Shown piece after piece: positions 19,284 to 27,049 of a stretch of DNA of 64,000 bases (its first letter is position 1; each line of letters starts with the position of its first letter). The stretch is from Aneurinibacillus tyrosinisolvens (GTDB taxonomy: Bacteria; Bacillota; Bacilli; Aneurinibacillales; Aneurinibacillaceae). The position numbers were made by a program, and so were the translations under genes. The stretch is from assembly GCF_001015055.1 (NCBI RefSeq), contig NZ_BBWZ01000003.1, positions 1 to 64,000 of the forward strand, given 5' to 3'. The notes under the pieces were generated by a model. It ran no database searches. It was not told where the DNA came from and saw only the letters and a program-made list of their open reading frames with translations.

Positions 19284-19327
19284 GAAACAGGGAAGTGCCA
19301 CGGACAATCGTGGCCCCTTCCTGTTTC
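19284..19327 (-). terminator. Terminator after the aldehyde dehydrogenase gene
   Basis: Long stem GAAACAGGgAAG...GCCACG / CGTGGC...CTTCCTGTTTC, placed just after the aldehyde dehydrogenase stop on the minus strand. Confidence 0.75.
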
Positions 19328-19338
19328 CGTTATTATTT

Positions 19339-20817
19339 TTACTCAGGAATGTAGGGAAGTTCAGGATTTTTCGGTATGTTAATCACATGCGTTTCTACGT
19401 AAGCTTTTAATCCCTCTGCACCGTATTCACGTCCAATGCCTGATTGTTTCACACCACCGAATGGAAAGCGTACATCCAGCCCCTGAACTGCGGCTGTATT
19501 AATCATCGTAGTACCTGCTTCAATTCTTCTTGCTACCTTGAGTGCATGCTCTGTTTCGCCCCATACTGAGCTGGTCAAACCGTAGATACTGTCATTCGCC
19601 AAGGAAATCGCGTGTTCATCATCAGTAAAAGGAAGGATCGGTACGGTAGGGCCAAATTGTTCTTCCACTACAATCGGATCGTTGTAATCGACATTCGTCA
19701 CAAGGGTAGGTTGTAGAAAATACCCTTTTTCAAAAAGTTCAGGATCGAGTATTGTACCTAGCGGAGTGACATTGCCTCCGCGCTTTTTAGCTTCTTCCAC
19801 TAAACTTTGTACATATTTTACTTGCCCCGGATTATTGACAGCTCCAACAGTGACATTGGGATTGAAAGGGTCCCCTACACGAATCCATTTGTTTGCCGTC
19901 TCAATATATTTTTCAATGAACTTGTCGTAAATAGATTGATGTACGTAAACTCGCTTGGCGATCATACAAATCTGCCCTGCTGTGAGGAAGTTAGAGATTA
20001 CCATCCGCCGCATAGCGCGTTCATCATTGACATCAAAATCGGAAAGAACAATAGCTGCATCATTTCCCCCTAACTCTAATGTCATATGTTTAATGGTGTC
20101 TGCAGCCGCCTTCATAATCGACGTAGCTGTTTTCGTACCACCTGTGAAGGCGATTTTACCCACTTTTGGATTGGATGTTAATTCCACTCCGACTTCAGCT
20201 TCTCCATGAACCATATTAAGTACACCCGGAGGGAATTCATCCGCAATAATTTTCGCTACCAGGCTAACAGCAAGGGGGGCGAAAGGACTGGGTTTGAACA
20301 CCATAGTATTGCCAGCCAAGAGAGCGGGAGCAATCTTGATGGTAGAAAGGGATATAGGGTAATTCCAAGGCGTAATCGCAGACACAACCCCGATTGGATC
20401 ATTGGTGATAATCGTCCTGCCGTTGCCGTGTTCTTGGACATTGTCTTTGAGCACATCCTTCACGGTATTGCAGGCATGTTCCATCCACATAAGAGATACA
20501 GCGAATTCTCCGTGCGAGTCATAAAGGGCTTTTCCGTGTTCGCGTGAGAGAAGCTGAGCTAGCTCTGGAGTTTGAACTTTTATTTTTTGAATAGCACGCT
20601 GCATCCGTTCGATTCTTTCGTCCAACGCTGTGTTTTTCCATGTGTGAAAAGCTTTTTCAGCAGCATCGATGGCTCGAATGGTTTCCTCCCGTGTATTAAG
20701 AGGTCCATATCCTACAATTTCAGACGGATTGCTTGGGTTCTCTCTGGGATATCTATTTTCTGTTGGTACGTATTCACCATTGATAATTGCATGAACAACC
20801 ACTGGTTCAATAGCCAT
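19339..20817 (-). CDS. NAD(P)-dependent aldehyde dehydrogenase
   Basis: 492 residues, the standard length. Motifs: ITPWNYPIS (cofactor), FTGGTKT, catalytic Glu in ELGGND (Lys of the usual GGK is replaced by Asn), catalytic Cys in TAGQICMIAKR, and EEQFGPTVPILPF. AAGGTGG precedes ATG 20817. It resembles succinate-semialdehyde/aliphatic aldehyde dehydrogenases. Two MarR-type operators in opposite orientation lie 57-100 bp upstream, so it belongs to the same regulon as azoR. The inferred job is detoxifying reactive aldehydes; the preferred substrate is not readable. Confidence 0.92.
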   Translation of the reverse strand: MAIEPVVVHAIINGEYVPTENRYPRENPSNPSEIVGYGPLNTREETIRAIDAAEKAFHTWKNTALDERIERMQRAIQKIKVQTPELAQLLSREHGKALYDSHGEFAVSLMWMEHACNTVKDVLKDNVQEHGNGRTIITNDPIGVVSAITPWNYPISLSTIKIAPALLAGNTMVFKPSPFAPLAVSLVAKIIADEFPPGVLNMVHGEAEVGVELTSNPKVGKIAFTGGTKTATSIMKAAADTIKHMTLELGGNDAAIVLSDFDVNDERAMRRMVISNFLTAGQICMIAKRVYVHQSIYDKFIEKYIETANKWIRVGDPFNPNVTVGAVNNPGQVKYVQSLVEEAKKRGGNVTPLGTILDPELFEKGYFLQPTLVTNVDYNDPIVVEEQFGPTVPILPFTDDEHAISLANDSIYGLTSSVWGETEHALKVARRIEAGTTMINTAAVQGLDVRFPFGGVKQSGIGREYGAEGLKAYVETHVINIPKNPELPYIPE

Positions 20818-20873
20818 ATAAATAACCACCTTTTCCAACTTAATATTTGGTTTGAAAATCTTCAATTCAATAT

Positions 20874-20917
20874 GTCGCTATATCAACTATTTTTATTAAT
20901 TAAGTTGATATAACAAC
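20874..20917. promoter_or_regulatory. Pair of MarR operators upstream of the aldehyde dehydrogenase
   Basis: GTCGCTATATCAAC at 20874-20887 and GTTGATATAACAAC (the reverse complement of GTTGTTATATCAAC) at 20904-20917. They face each other across 16 bp. Confidence 0.65.
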
Positions 20918-21007
20918 TATCAATATAAATACATTGTAAACAAAAATGTTTCAAAAGTCAATTGTTTAACAGTGCTGCTTCGGCAGCCTTTTGCACTTCT
21001 GGGGACA

Positions 21008-21655
21008 TTATGAAGAGAATGCCCCGAAGTGAACAAACTCACCAATTGGCTTGCGATAGCCTCTTGGTCTAGGGTGATTCGTCTTCTCTTTGCCAATCGT
21101 CATCATCATGACAATATGGTACCTGTCTGGAATGTTCAATAGAGTCCTCAATTGTTGGGGGTCAAAACCAATCATCGGACATGTATCCCAACCTTTTGAT
21201 TTCGCAATTAACATAAATTGCATAGCCGATAAGGAGGCATTTCGAATAGCTTCCTCTTTACAGAACTCTGGATTCTGGTAGGCTGCATAAATGAAGTCAA
21301 TGGTTTGTCTAAACTGAAGCTCATCCATCATGCCTAAACGATACATACCATCATAAATTCGTTCTGCATCCGTATAAGCTTCCATATCCCCTAGAACAAG
21401 AATTGCGGCAGAAGCGGTTCCTACTTTATGCTGACGATAGGCTGCTTCTTTCACTTGTAGCTTAAGTTCTAGTTCATCGACCACTACATAATTAGCATGT
21501 TGCAAGTTGTACGCGGATGGAGCGAATTTAGCGATTTCGAACATTTCCCCTATTTCTTTTTTTGATATCTTTACTTCACTGTTGAAGTTATTAGCAGATC
21601 TTCGTGTTCTAACGATTTCTTCTACTGAGTTTTTCATTACCTGATTTATCATCAT
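21008..21655 (-). CDS. Nitroreductase-family protein
   Basis: 215 residues. IVRTRRSANNF with the FMN phosphate-binding arginines, KFAPSAYNLQHANYVVV, SLSAMQFMLIAKSKGWDTCPMIGFD and a C-terminal PRPRGYRKP. This matches the MhqN/YfkO/YodC-like nitroreductases that reduce quinones or nitro compounds with NAD(P)H. ATG 21655 has GGGAGG at the right distance; earlier starts lie in non-conserved sequence. It is transcribed towards the aldehyde dehydrogenase but its own upstream region lacks the MarR operator, so it may be separately controlled. Confidence 0.9.
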   Translation of the reverse strand: MMINQVMKNSVEEIVRTRRSANNFNSEVKISKKEIGEMFEIAKFAPSAYNLQHANYVVVDELELKLQVKEAAYRQHKVGTASAAILVLGDMEAYTDAERIYDGMYRLGMMDELQFRQTIDFIYAAYQNPEFCKEEAIRNASLSAMQFMLIAKSKGWDTCPMIGFDPQQLRTLLNIPDRYHIVMMMTIGKEKTNHPRPRGYRKPIGEFVHFGAFSS

Positions 21656-22009
21656 AATCCCTCCCATTATGTATAGAAAAACGACAATGGATACGCTGGC
21701 TTCCCAACAATGCATCTCTATTTTTATTATTTATTCTAAACAAATGTTGTTCTTTTTACTTTTTGTATTTAACTAACTTTATGTAAGCATAATACTGTCT
21801 TGTACTTACTTATGTCAAGTATCTTTAAGAAAATTATATAAAATGGTTGTTTACATGGAAGACTTCTGAAAAAAGGTTAACCGTTTATAAAAAATGATGA
21901 ACTAACGGAGAATAGTTAAGGAGTGCGGTTGCTTATTTAATCCCTATAATCAATGAACTTGACTTTTTCAACAGATATAACCATAATGGTTACAACGGTG
22001 GTGGTGCAT
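21656..22009. other. Divergent intergenic region
   Basis: 354 bp of AT-rich sequence between the nitroreductase and Rrf2 genes. It should hold both promoters. I see no MarR operator copy, terminator or coding sequence in it. GGTTAACCGTTTA at about 21877 only superficially resembles the LacI operators. Confidence 0.4.
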
Positions 22010-22426
22010 TTGAAACAAATAAGCACCCGCTTTTCTATTGCTGTTCATATCCTTTCTTTGATTGCTGTCAGTTCGAATGATTGTACCGGGGACTTCATTG
22101 CGAGCAGCGTAAATACGAATCCTGTCATCATTCGAAGAATTATGGGAATGTTAAAGAAGGCGGGTTTATTGGAAGTACATGCTGGAGTAGGAGGCGCTTC
22201 TTTACTCAAGAGTCCTGAACAAATTACCCTTCTTGATGTTTATCGGGCTATGAATGTAACGGAAGAGAACCAATTATTTCGCATTCACGAAGACCCCAAT
22301 TATCGATGCCCAGTCGGACGAAACATTGAGTTGGTTCTCCAATCCGAATTGAAAGAAGCTCAATCCGCTATGGAACAAAGGTTGGCACAAACGACTTTGA
22401 GCCAGCTGACGGCAAGGTTCAAATAA
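22010..22426 (+). CDS. Rrf2-family transcriptional regulator (YwnA-like)
   Basis: 138 residues. FSIAVHILSLIAV, NTNPVIIRRIMGMLKKAGLLEVHAGVGGA (wHTH with the Rrf2 wing) and EDPNYRCPVGRNIE, which keeps a single cysteine, as in YwnA/YwgB-type members rather than the Fe-S IscR class. The start TTG 22010 is supported by GGTGGTG six bases upstream. It lies 98 bp ahead of the quinone reductase-like gene; a terminator and a perfect inverted repeat lie between. It probably represses that gene and may sense electrophiles through its Cys. Confidence 0.85.
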   Translation: MKQISTRFSIAVHILSLIAVSSNDCTGDFIASSVNTNPVIIRRIMGMLKKAGLLEVHAGVGGASLLKSPEQITLLDVYRAMNVTEENQLFRIHEDPNYRCPVGRNIELVLQSELKEAQSAMEQRLAQTTLSQLTARFK

Positions 22427-22429
22427 ATG

Positions 22430-22455
22430 AGAGCTCTTTAAGAGCTTTTATTTTA
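22430..22455 (+). terminator. Terminator after the Rrf2 gene
   Basis: Short stem AGCTC / GAGCT with loop TTTAA, followed by TTTTATTTT. Confidence 0.6.
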
Positions 22456-22462
22456 TAATCTC

Positions 22463-22485
22463 GTTGTAACCGAATTTGTTACAAC
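22463..22485. promoter_or_regulatory. Rrf2-type operator upstream of the quinone reductase
   Basis: Perfect 8-bp inverted repeat GTTGTAAC / GTTACAAC with a 7-bp spacer, 40 bp before the start codon of the reductase. It is the best candidate binding site for the neighbouring Rrf2 protein. Confidence 0.6.
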
Positions 22486-22524
22486 TATAGTTAGTATAAC
22501 AAAACATATTTGGAGGAATAAACA

Positions 22525-23394
22525 ATGAAAATGTTAGTAACAGGTGCAACAGGAAAATTGGGTTCAAAAGTTGTGGAGACCTTATTAAAAACTGTACCGG
22601 CAAATCAACTGGCTGTCAGTGTTAGAAATCCAGAGAAAGCGGAAGGATTACGAGCTCGTGGAGTAGAAGTTCGTCAAGGAGATTTCGACCGTACAGAAAC
22701 ATTGGATACTGCTTTTGCAGGTATCGATCGCTTATTAATTATTTCAGCGGATGGAGACAACGAAACAAGAATTCGACAGCATACAAATGCGGTTGCTGCG
22801 GCAGAGCGTGCTGGAGTTAAATTTATTGCTTATACTAGCATAGCGAACGCAAAGGAAAGTAAAAACTTCCTTGCTCCAACGCATCAGGCAACAGAGGAAG
22901 CGATCTTGAAAACAGGCATTCCTTACTCCTTCTTACGCAACAACTGGTACTTGGACAATGAAATTTCAAGCATTCAAGGTGTCCTAGCAGGAGCTCCTTG
23001 GGTGACATCAGCAGGAAATGGCAAGGTAGGCTGGGCACTACAACAAGATTATGCAGAGGCTGCTGCAGCGGTACTATCTGGTAGGGGGCACGAAAACACA
23101 ATTTATGAGCTTTCTGGTAAGTTATTGACTCAGGAAGAACTTGCATCTGCTCTTGGCACTGTATTGGGTAAAGAAGTACCTGTGCAGCAGATTGATGACG
23201 CTACTTATGCCGATATTATGAAAGGTGCTGGCGTACCAGATTTCCTTATTCCTATGCTTGTTGACATCCAGAAAGGCATTCGAGAAGGCACATTGGAAAT
23301 CGAGAGCAATGATTTCGAAAAACTTCTAGGTCGTCCAGGTACACCAATCACCGAGGCACTGACTCAAATCGTGAATGGAATCTCAACGAAATAA
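22525..23394 (+). CDS. NmrA-like NAD(P)H:quinone oxidoreductase (QorB/YtfG type)
   Basis: 289 residues. Atypical SDR with the NADP-binding VTGATGKLGSKVVETLL at the N terminus, RNPEKAEGLRARGVEVRQGDFD, YTSIANA, and PYSFLRNNWYLDN, all typical of E. coli QorB and Bacillus relatives. It reduces quinones with NADPH. TGGAGGAA precedes ATG 22525. It is controlled, by position, by the upstream Rrf2 regulator. Together with azoR, nitroreductase and DoxX it completes a quinone-stress cluster. A strong terminator follows. Confidence 0.9.
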   Translation: MKMLVTGATGKLGSKVVETLLKTVPANQLAVSVRNPEKAEGLRARGVEVRQGDFDRTETLDTAFAGIDRLLIISADGDNETRIRQHTNAVAAAERAGVKFIAYTSIANAKESKNFLAPTHQATEEAILKTGIPYSFLRNNWYLDNEISSIQGVLAGAPWVTSAGNGKVGWALQQDYAEAAAAVLSGRGHENTIYELSGKLLTQEELASALGTVLGKEVPVQQIDDATYADIMKGAGVPDFLIPMLVDIQKGIREGTLEIESNDFEKLLGRPGTPITEALTQIVNGISTK

Positions 23395-23407
23395 TTGAAC
23401 TCAATTG

Positions 23408-23444
23408 AAAACCGGCCTTCTTCCCTATAGGAAGGTCGGTTTTT
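23408..23444 (+). terminator. Terminator after the quinone reductase
   Basis: Stem AAACCGgCCTTC / GAAGGtCGGTTT with a 10-nt loop, then TTTTAAG. Confidence 0.8.
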
Positions 23445-23449
23445 AAGTT

Positions 23450-23790
23450 GTAGGTGATTTATTAGAGGTGCTTTTACATGAATCTAGTGCTCCAAAAAGT
23501 GTAGAAATTCCCCGTGAATATGATAAAAAGCGTGTTTTACGGGGAACGATGTTCCTCTTTCTAATGGATGGATATTTTATGTCTTACTTTTCGTTTATTG
23601 CTCTTGTATCTTTGATAGGGGAGTCCCTTTCTCGTATTTGACTGACTATTTGGAAAGAAACTATTTGGTTAAGTTGTCACCTTTTTCACTATTTATCGTG
23701 AAAGGCTTGCTATATATAGTCGTGGCAGTTATTTTAACCACTTTGTTAGTTTCGATTGTTGCAAGAAGGGTTTTTATAGTATTGGGGTAA
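23450..23790 (+). pseudogene. Frameshifted membrane-protein gene, unrecognised
   Basis: The first part reads VGDLLEVLLHESSAPKSVE, then IPREYDKKRVLRGTMFLFL and a hydrophobic stretch to about 23640. After a shift the sense continues as YLERNYLVKLSPFSLFIVKG and LLYIVVAVILTTLLVSIVAR up to a TAA at 23788. Two or more transmembrane segments are visible. No start codon with a ribosome site was found; the reading begins right behind the terminator. It is a decayed, 5'-less gene of unknown family. Confidence 0.5.
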
Positions 23791-23983
23791 CAGTTAATGC
23801 TTTTAAATAAATTTTTTAAACCCTAAAATATTGATAATAAAGTACAACTGTATTGTCAGATATTATTAAGCTTTGGAAGAACGAAAAAACTTCCATCATC
23901 TGTGGTGCTGCGTCAGTAGCATGGTTGGCTAACGGGCAGATTAGCGAAATGACTATCTTATCTCCACTGGTCTTGATTTTTCT

Positions 23984-24163
23984 CTAATTTAGGATAGAAA
24001 CCGTCAGAATTACAACTTCTTCTATTATCCATTCATTGGAGTTATAGTTGTGAACGATAAAGTGCATAGCTATCTTTATTGCTTCAACTTTAGATAAAAC
24101 CTTTTGAGGAGTGGGGCTAATAACAAGAAAAATGATTGGTAAGAGTAATGCAATAAGGAAAAA
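23984..24163 (-). pseudogene. Short hydrophobic-leader reading frame without start, remnant
   Basis: On the minus strand an uninterrupted frame begins with LIALLLPIIFLVISPTPQK, like the end of a signal or membrane anchor, and ends EEVVILTVSILN-stop. No ATG, GTG or TTG precedes it before a stop codon. On the plus strand at about 23855-23986 another start-less frame (SIICGAASVAWLANGQISE) is open. Both look like debris. The region 23395-24230 therefore contains no intact gene. Confidence 0.3.
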
Positions 24164-24201
24164 CTAAAAATTGAAGTTTTGCTTTTTAATTATCAAAACA
24201 A

Positions 24202-24223
24202 GTCCTGTTCGAAGCGGCAGGAC
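24202..24223 (-). terminator. Terminator of the small minus-strand gene
   Basis: Stem GTCCTG / CAGGAC with extra pairs inside, followed on the minus strand by TTGTTTTG. It lies 11 bp after the stop at 24234. Confidence 0.6.
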
Positions 24224-24233
24224 CTGCTCTAGA

Positions 24234-24509
24234 TTAATAATATACACCCTGGCTGAATCGTCGCAGCAGCCCGCCCGGTGGAGGTGTGGGCTGTGGAGAG
24301 CATCCCGGAAACGATGTAACGCCTTGAATTTCATCAAACTGATAATGTTTTGTTGCATATTGAGATGCATATAAGTACTCCAGAACATAGACAAGCCTTT
24401 GCGTATAATCAATATTGCACAGGATCCCCGACACACCACGCCCATCCGCAAGTGAAATCCCAACTGGACGGCCAATTAAATAAGCAGCTTGTTGCAGCCA
24501 TGGAGGCAT
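24234..24509 (-). CDS. Small protein with YIGRPV(G/A)I motif, unknown function
   Basis: 91 residues beginning PPWLQQAAYLIGRPVGISLADGRG, followed by GILCNIDYTQRLVYVLEYL and a Pro/Gly-rich tail (PQPTPPPGGLL). The opening beta-strand pattern resembles Sm-like barrels, and similar short proteins with Pro-rich tails occur in spore formers. I do not recognise a named family. The start ATG 24509 has AAGGAGAC upstream. A 16-bp motif that recurs near the YjcZ gene lies 71 bp upstream. A sporulation role is a guess from that context only. Confidence 0.6.
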   Translation of the reverse strand: MPPWLQQAAYLIGRPVGISLADGRGVSGILCNIDYTQRLVYVLEYLYASQYATKHYQFDEIQGVTSFPGCSPQPTPPPGGLLRRFSQGVYY

Positions 24510-24743
24510 AATCCCGTCTCCTTTACTTCTCATTTTTTGCCAAGCGATGATAGTACTTTATGTTAGTGAGGAAGAACCAGTGTTAGGCGAATGCCATTAA
24601 ATTGCTTAATTTTCCTGGGACAACGGCAGCGTTGACAAATAAAGGATAACACTTACAATAAAAGTATCGCAATATTACCAAAACTCCGATTCTAATTTAT
24701 TGACATAGCTCTTCTTATAAAAAAGAAAGGAGATGTACTATTC

Positions 24744-26486
24744 ATGGACGTAAAAGCGAAAGAGCGGGAAGGAATTCACTACGAAAAATGGGAAAGCGGG
24801 AACGATGCCAACTGGTACACAGACGACCCGATTTTACAGCGCTACGCTGCAAGGTACTTGCCTGAAGCCATTTTTCATTATGTAGAACATTCCTTCCACG
24901 AAACGGGCCGCCTTGCCGCAGGCCCCATTGACCGGAGGGCGGTACATACTGACAGGGAAGGGGCCCCGCGGCTCATTCGCTACAACCGGAAGGGCGAAGA
25001 AATTAACGAAGTATGGTACAACGAAGGGTATCGGCAAACGGTGAGGGAAGGCTACGGTACAGGTGTAGTTGCCTATCGTTATGATAAGAACGCACCTGAA
25101 AAAGTTCCATTTCTGGTGAACGCTGTGCTGCTTTATTTGCTGTGTGAAGCAGAATCCGGTTTCACCTGTCCCGTTGGCCTCTCCCAGTCCGCCGCGTTCG
25201 TACTCGAGAAGTTCGGATCCGAAGAACAAAGGAAACAATATTTATCCCGCCTGGCATCAACCAATCCGGAACAGCATGCTGAAGGGGCAACGTTCCTGAC
25301 GGAAATCCAGGGAGGATCCGATGTCGGGGCCGCCCAAACCGTAGCGGTAAAGAACGGGGATCATTATTTGCTTACCGGGGAGAAATGGTTTGCGAGCAAT
25401 TGTGATGCGGAAATAGCGATTGTCCTGGCGCGAGTGAATGACAAGCCCGGAACCCGCGGACTTGGCCTCTTTCTCATGCCGCGGACGCTTTCTGACGGAA
25501 CGAGAAACCATATTACGATCCGAAGGCTAAAGGATAAACTCGGAGTGCGGGCTGTAGCGAGCGGAGAGCTGATTCTAAACGGTGCGGTCGGTTATCTGAT
25601 TGGCGATGAAAATAAGGGATTTAAATATATGGCGGAGGCGCTTAATGTTTCGAGATTAGGAACCGCGCTCGCAGGGCTGGCGCTTGCAAGGCGTTCTTTT
25701 CTTGAAGCGGCGGTTTATACAAGTCACCGGGAAGCGTTTGGCAGCAGGATTCAAAACTATCCGATGGTCCAGGAAACGCTTGCGGATATGATAACGGAAA
25801 TCGAAGCAGGGTGGGCGATCGCCGCACAGATGATTCGCCTGTTTGATCAGGTTCATACCTACGGCCAGGAGAACGAGCAGGAATATGCGCTGCTTCGCAT
25901 TCTACTCTCCTTAGCGAAATACCGGTGCAGTGAACTTGGAGTCTCGGCGGCGAAGAGCGCTTTAGAATTGCATGGAGGAAATGGCTATATCGAGGAATAT
26001 GTTACACCAAGGCTGCTGCGCGATGCGATCGTCAATCCGGTGTGGGAAGGAACGGCGAATATTCAGTCGCTTGAAACATTGAAAACGCTTCAAAAAGGAG
26101 GCGCGCTCCCTTTTCTTTCTGACCTTCAGAACACGCTCGCAGGCATCACACTTCCTGAATTGCTAACGGCAAAGCATGCGCTTGAGGTGGAAGTAAACCG
26201 GGCGGAGCGGATGATTGAGCATGTGCTAAGGCAGGACGAATACACACAAAGCGCACAGGCAAAGAAACTGGCCGATTTTATGTACGATATTTATACGGCT
26301 GTCCATCTCGCGGAAGAAGCGCAGCACGATATCCGAGAGGCGAGGGATGGAAGAAGAGCACTCGCACTTGAACACTGGATCCGGTTAGTATTTGACAATG
26401 CCCCTGATCGGGGAATTTGTTCTCCCCCTGCCATAAATAAGGACGTTTTCCAATCGCTCGTCTGTTTTCAAAAGCAGGAAGTGTAA
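24744..26486 (+). CDS. Acyl-CoA dehydrogenase, AidB-like
   Basis: 580 residues, longer than ordinary acyl-CoA dehydrogenases (380) and in the range of AidB. CPVGLSQSAAFVLEKFG, LTEIQGGSDVGA, the FAD/substrate loop TGEKWFASN, REAFGSRIQNYPMVQETLADM, LHGGNGYIEEY and NPVWEGTANIQSLETL with the conserved Glu are all present. A C-terminal helical extension follows. AAGGAGATG precedes ATG 24744. AidB in E. coli is an FAD protein tied to alkylation stress; Bacillales homologues may oxidise acyl-CoAs. There is no fatty-acid neighbour here, so the substrate is open. Confidence 0.85.
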   Translation: MDVKAKEREGIHYEKWESGNDANWYTDDPILQRYAARYLPEAIFHYVEHSFHETGRLAAGPIDRRAVHTDREGAPRLIRYNRKGEEINEVWYNEGYRQTVREGYGTGVVAYRYDKNAPEKVPFLVNAVLLYLLCEAESGFTCPVGLSQSAAFVLEKFGSEEQRKQYLSRLASTNPEQHAEGATFLTEIQGGSDVGAAQTVAVKNGDHYLLTGEKWFASNCDAEIAIVLARVNDKPGTRGLGLFLMPRTLSDGTRNHITIRRLKDKLGVRAVASGELILNGAVGYLIGDENKGFKYMAEALNVSRLGTALAGLALARRSFLEAAVYTSHREAFGSRIQNYPMVQETLADMITEIEAGWAIAAQMIRLFDQVHTYGQENEQEYALLRILLSLAKYRCSELGVSAAKSALELHGGNGYIEEYVTPRLLRDAIVNPVWEGTANIQSLETLKTLQKGGALPFLSDLQNTLAGITLPELLTAKHALEVEVNRAERMIEHVLRQDEYTQSAQAKKLADFMYDIYTAVHLAEEAQHDIREARDGRRALALEHWIRLVFDNAPDRGICSPPAINKDVFQSLVCFQKQEV

Positions 26487-26500
26487 TCCTATAAAAATAG

Positions 26501-26530
26501 CCCGGCTGCTTTGCCCACAGCCGGGTTCTT
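26501..26530 (+). terminator. Terminator after the acyl-CoA dehydrogenase
   Basis: Perfect stem CCCGGCTG / CAGCCGGG with 9-nt loop, then TTCTTTTG. Confidence 0.85.
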
Positions 26531-26557
26531 TTGCATTCATATGAATGTACAGGGATG

Positions 26558-26896
26558 TTAGCCAATCACACCATAACCTAGATACAAAATGAGCAGGAAA
26601 TCAAGCAAGAACAAAATCCAGAAAACAACCGTGGGACGCCCTTTTCCCGTCCGTATCATAATCATTTCCATCAACCCGATTAGGATGAGGCCAGCGGCTC
26701 CCTTAATAAGAGTAGGAGACCAGTAGTTGTACTGAACAACAAGCATTACGCCGGTAACAATGACAAGTATGTAGAACAGGCGTAATATCATGTGAACGAT
26801 TTTGGCTCCTCTGGCTTTGTCTCCGCGCAGAAGAAAATAGCCTAAGAAGAACAGGATGAGTGTGACCATCCAAAAACCCGCATGTGTATGTACCAT
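26558..26896 (-). CDS. YisL-family (DUF1516) membrane protein
   Basis: 112 residues with four hydrophobic helices (WMVTLILFFLGYFLL, ILRLFYILVIVTGVMLVV, AGLILIGLMEMIMI, WILFLLDFLLILYLG). The N-terminal VHTHAGFW matches YisL/DUF1516, including its His pair. ATG 26896 is preferred because AGGAA is at a suitable distance, while ATG 26902 directly abuts it. Function is unknown; the family is widespread in Bacillales. The spacing to the cardiolipin synthase gene (about 150 bp) suggests separate transcription. Confidence 0.82.
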   Translation of the reverse strand: MVHTHAGFWMVTLILFFLGYFLLRGDKARGAKIVHMILRLFYILVIVTGVMLVVQYNYWSPTLIKGAAGLILIGLMEMIMIRTGKGRPTVVFWILFLLDFLLILYLGYGVIG

Positions 26897-27049
26897 TTTC
26901 ATTTCCTGATTCCGCGATCAATCGCCGGCTCAGGCTCCTCCTTTCCCCACTGTGGCGCAGTCATTATTTTCCCTTTAACTATACCAGTAATCCTTATTTT
27001 TAAAAGGGGCTGATATGCTGGTCGGGCAGAAAACGGCGCACCCGCCTCA

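Noticed and set aside
21870..21890. GGTTAACCGTTTA as a fourth LacI operator
   Set aside because: It lacks the central CCGG core shared by the three real candidates.
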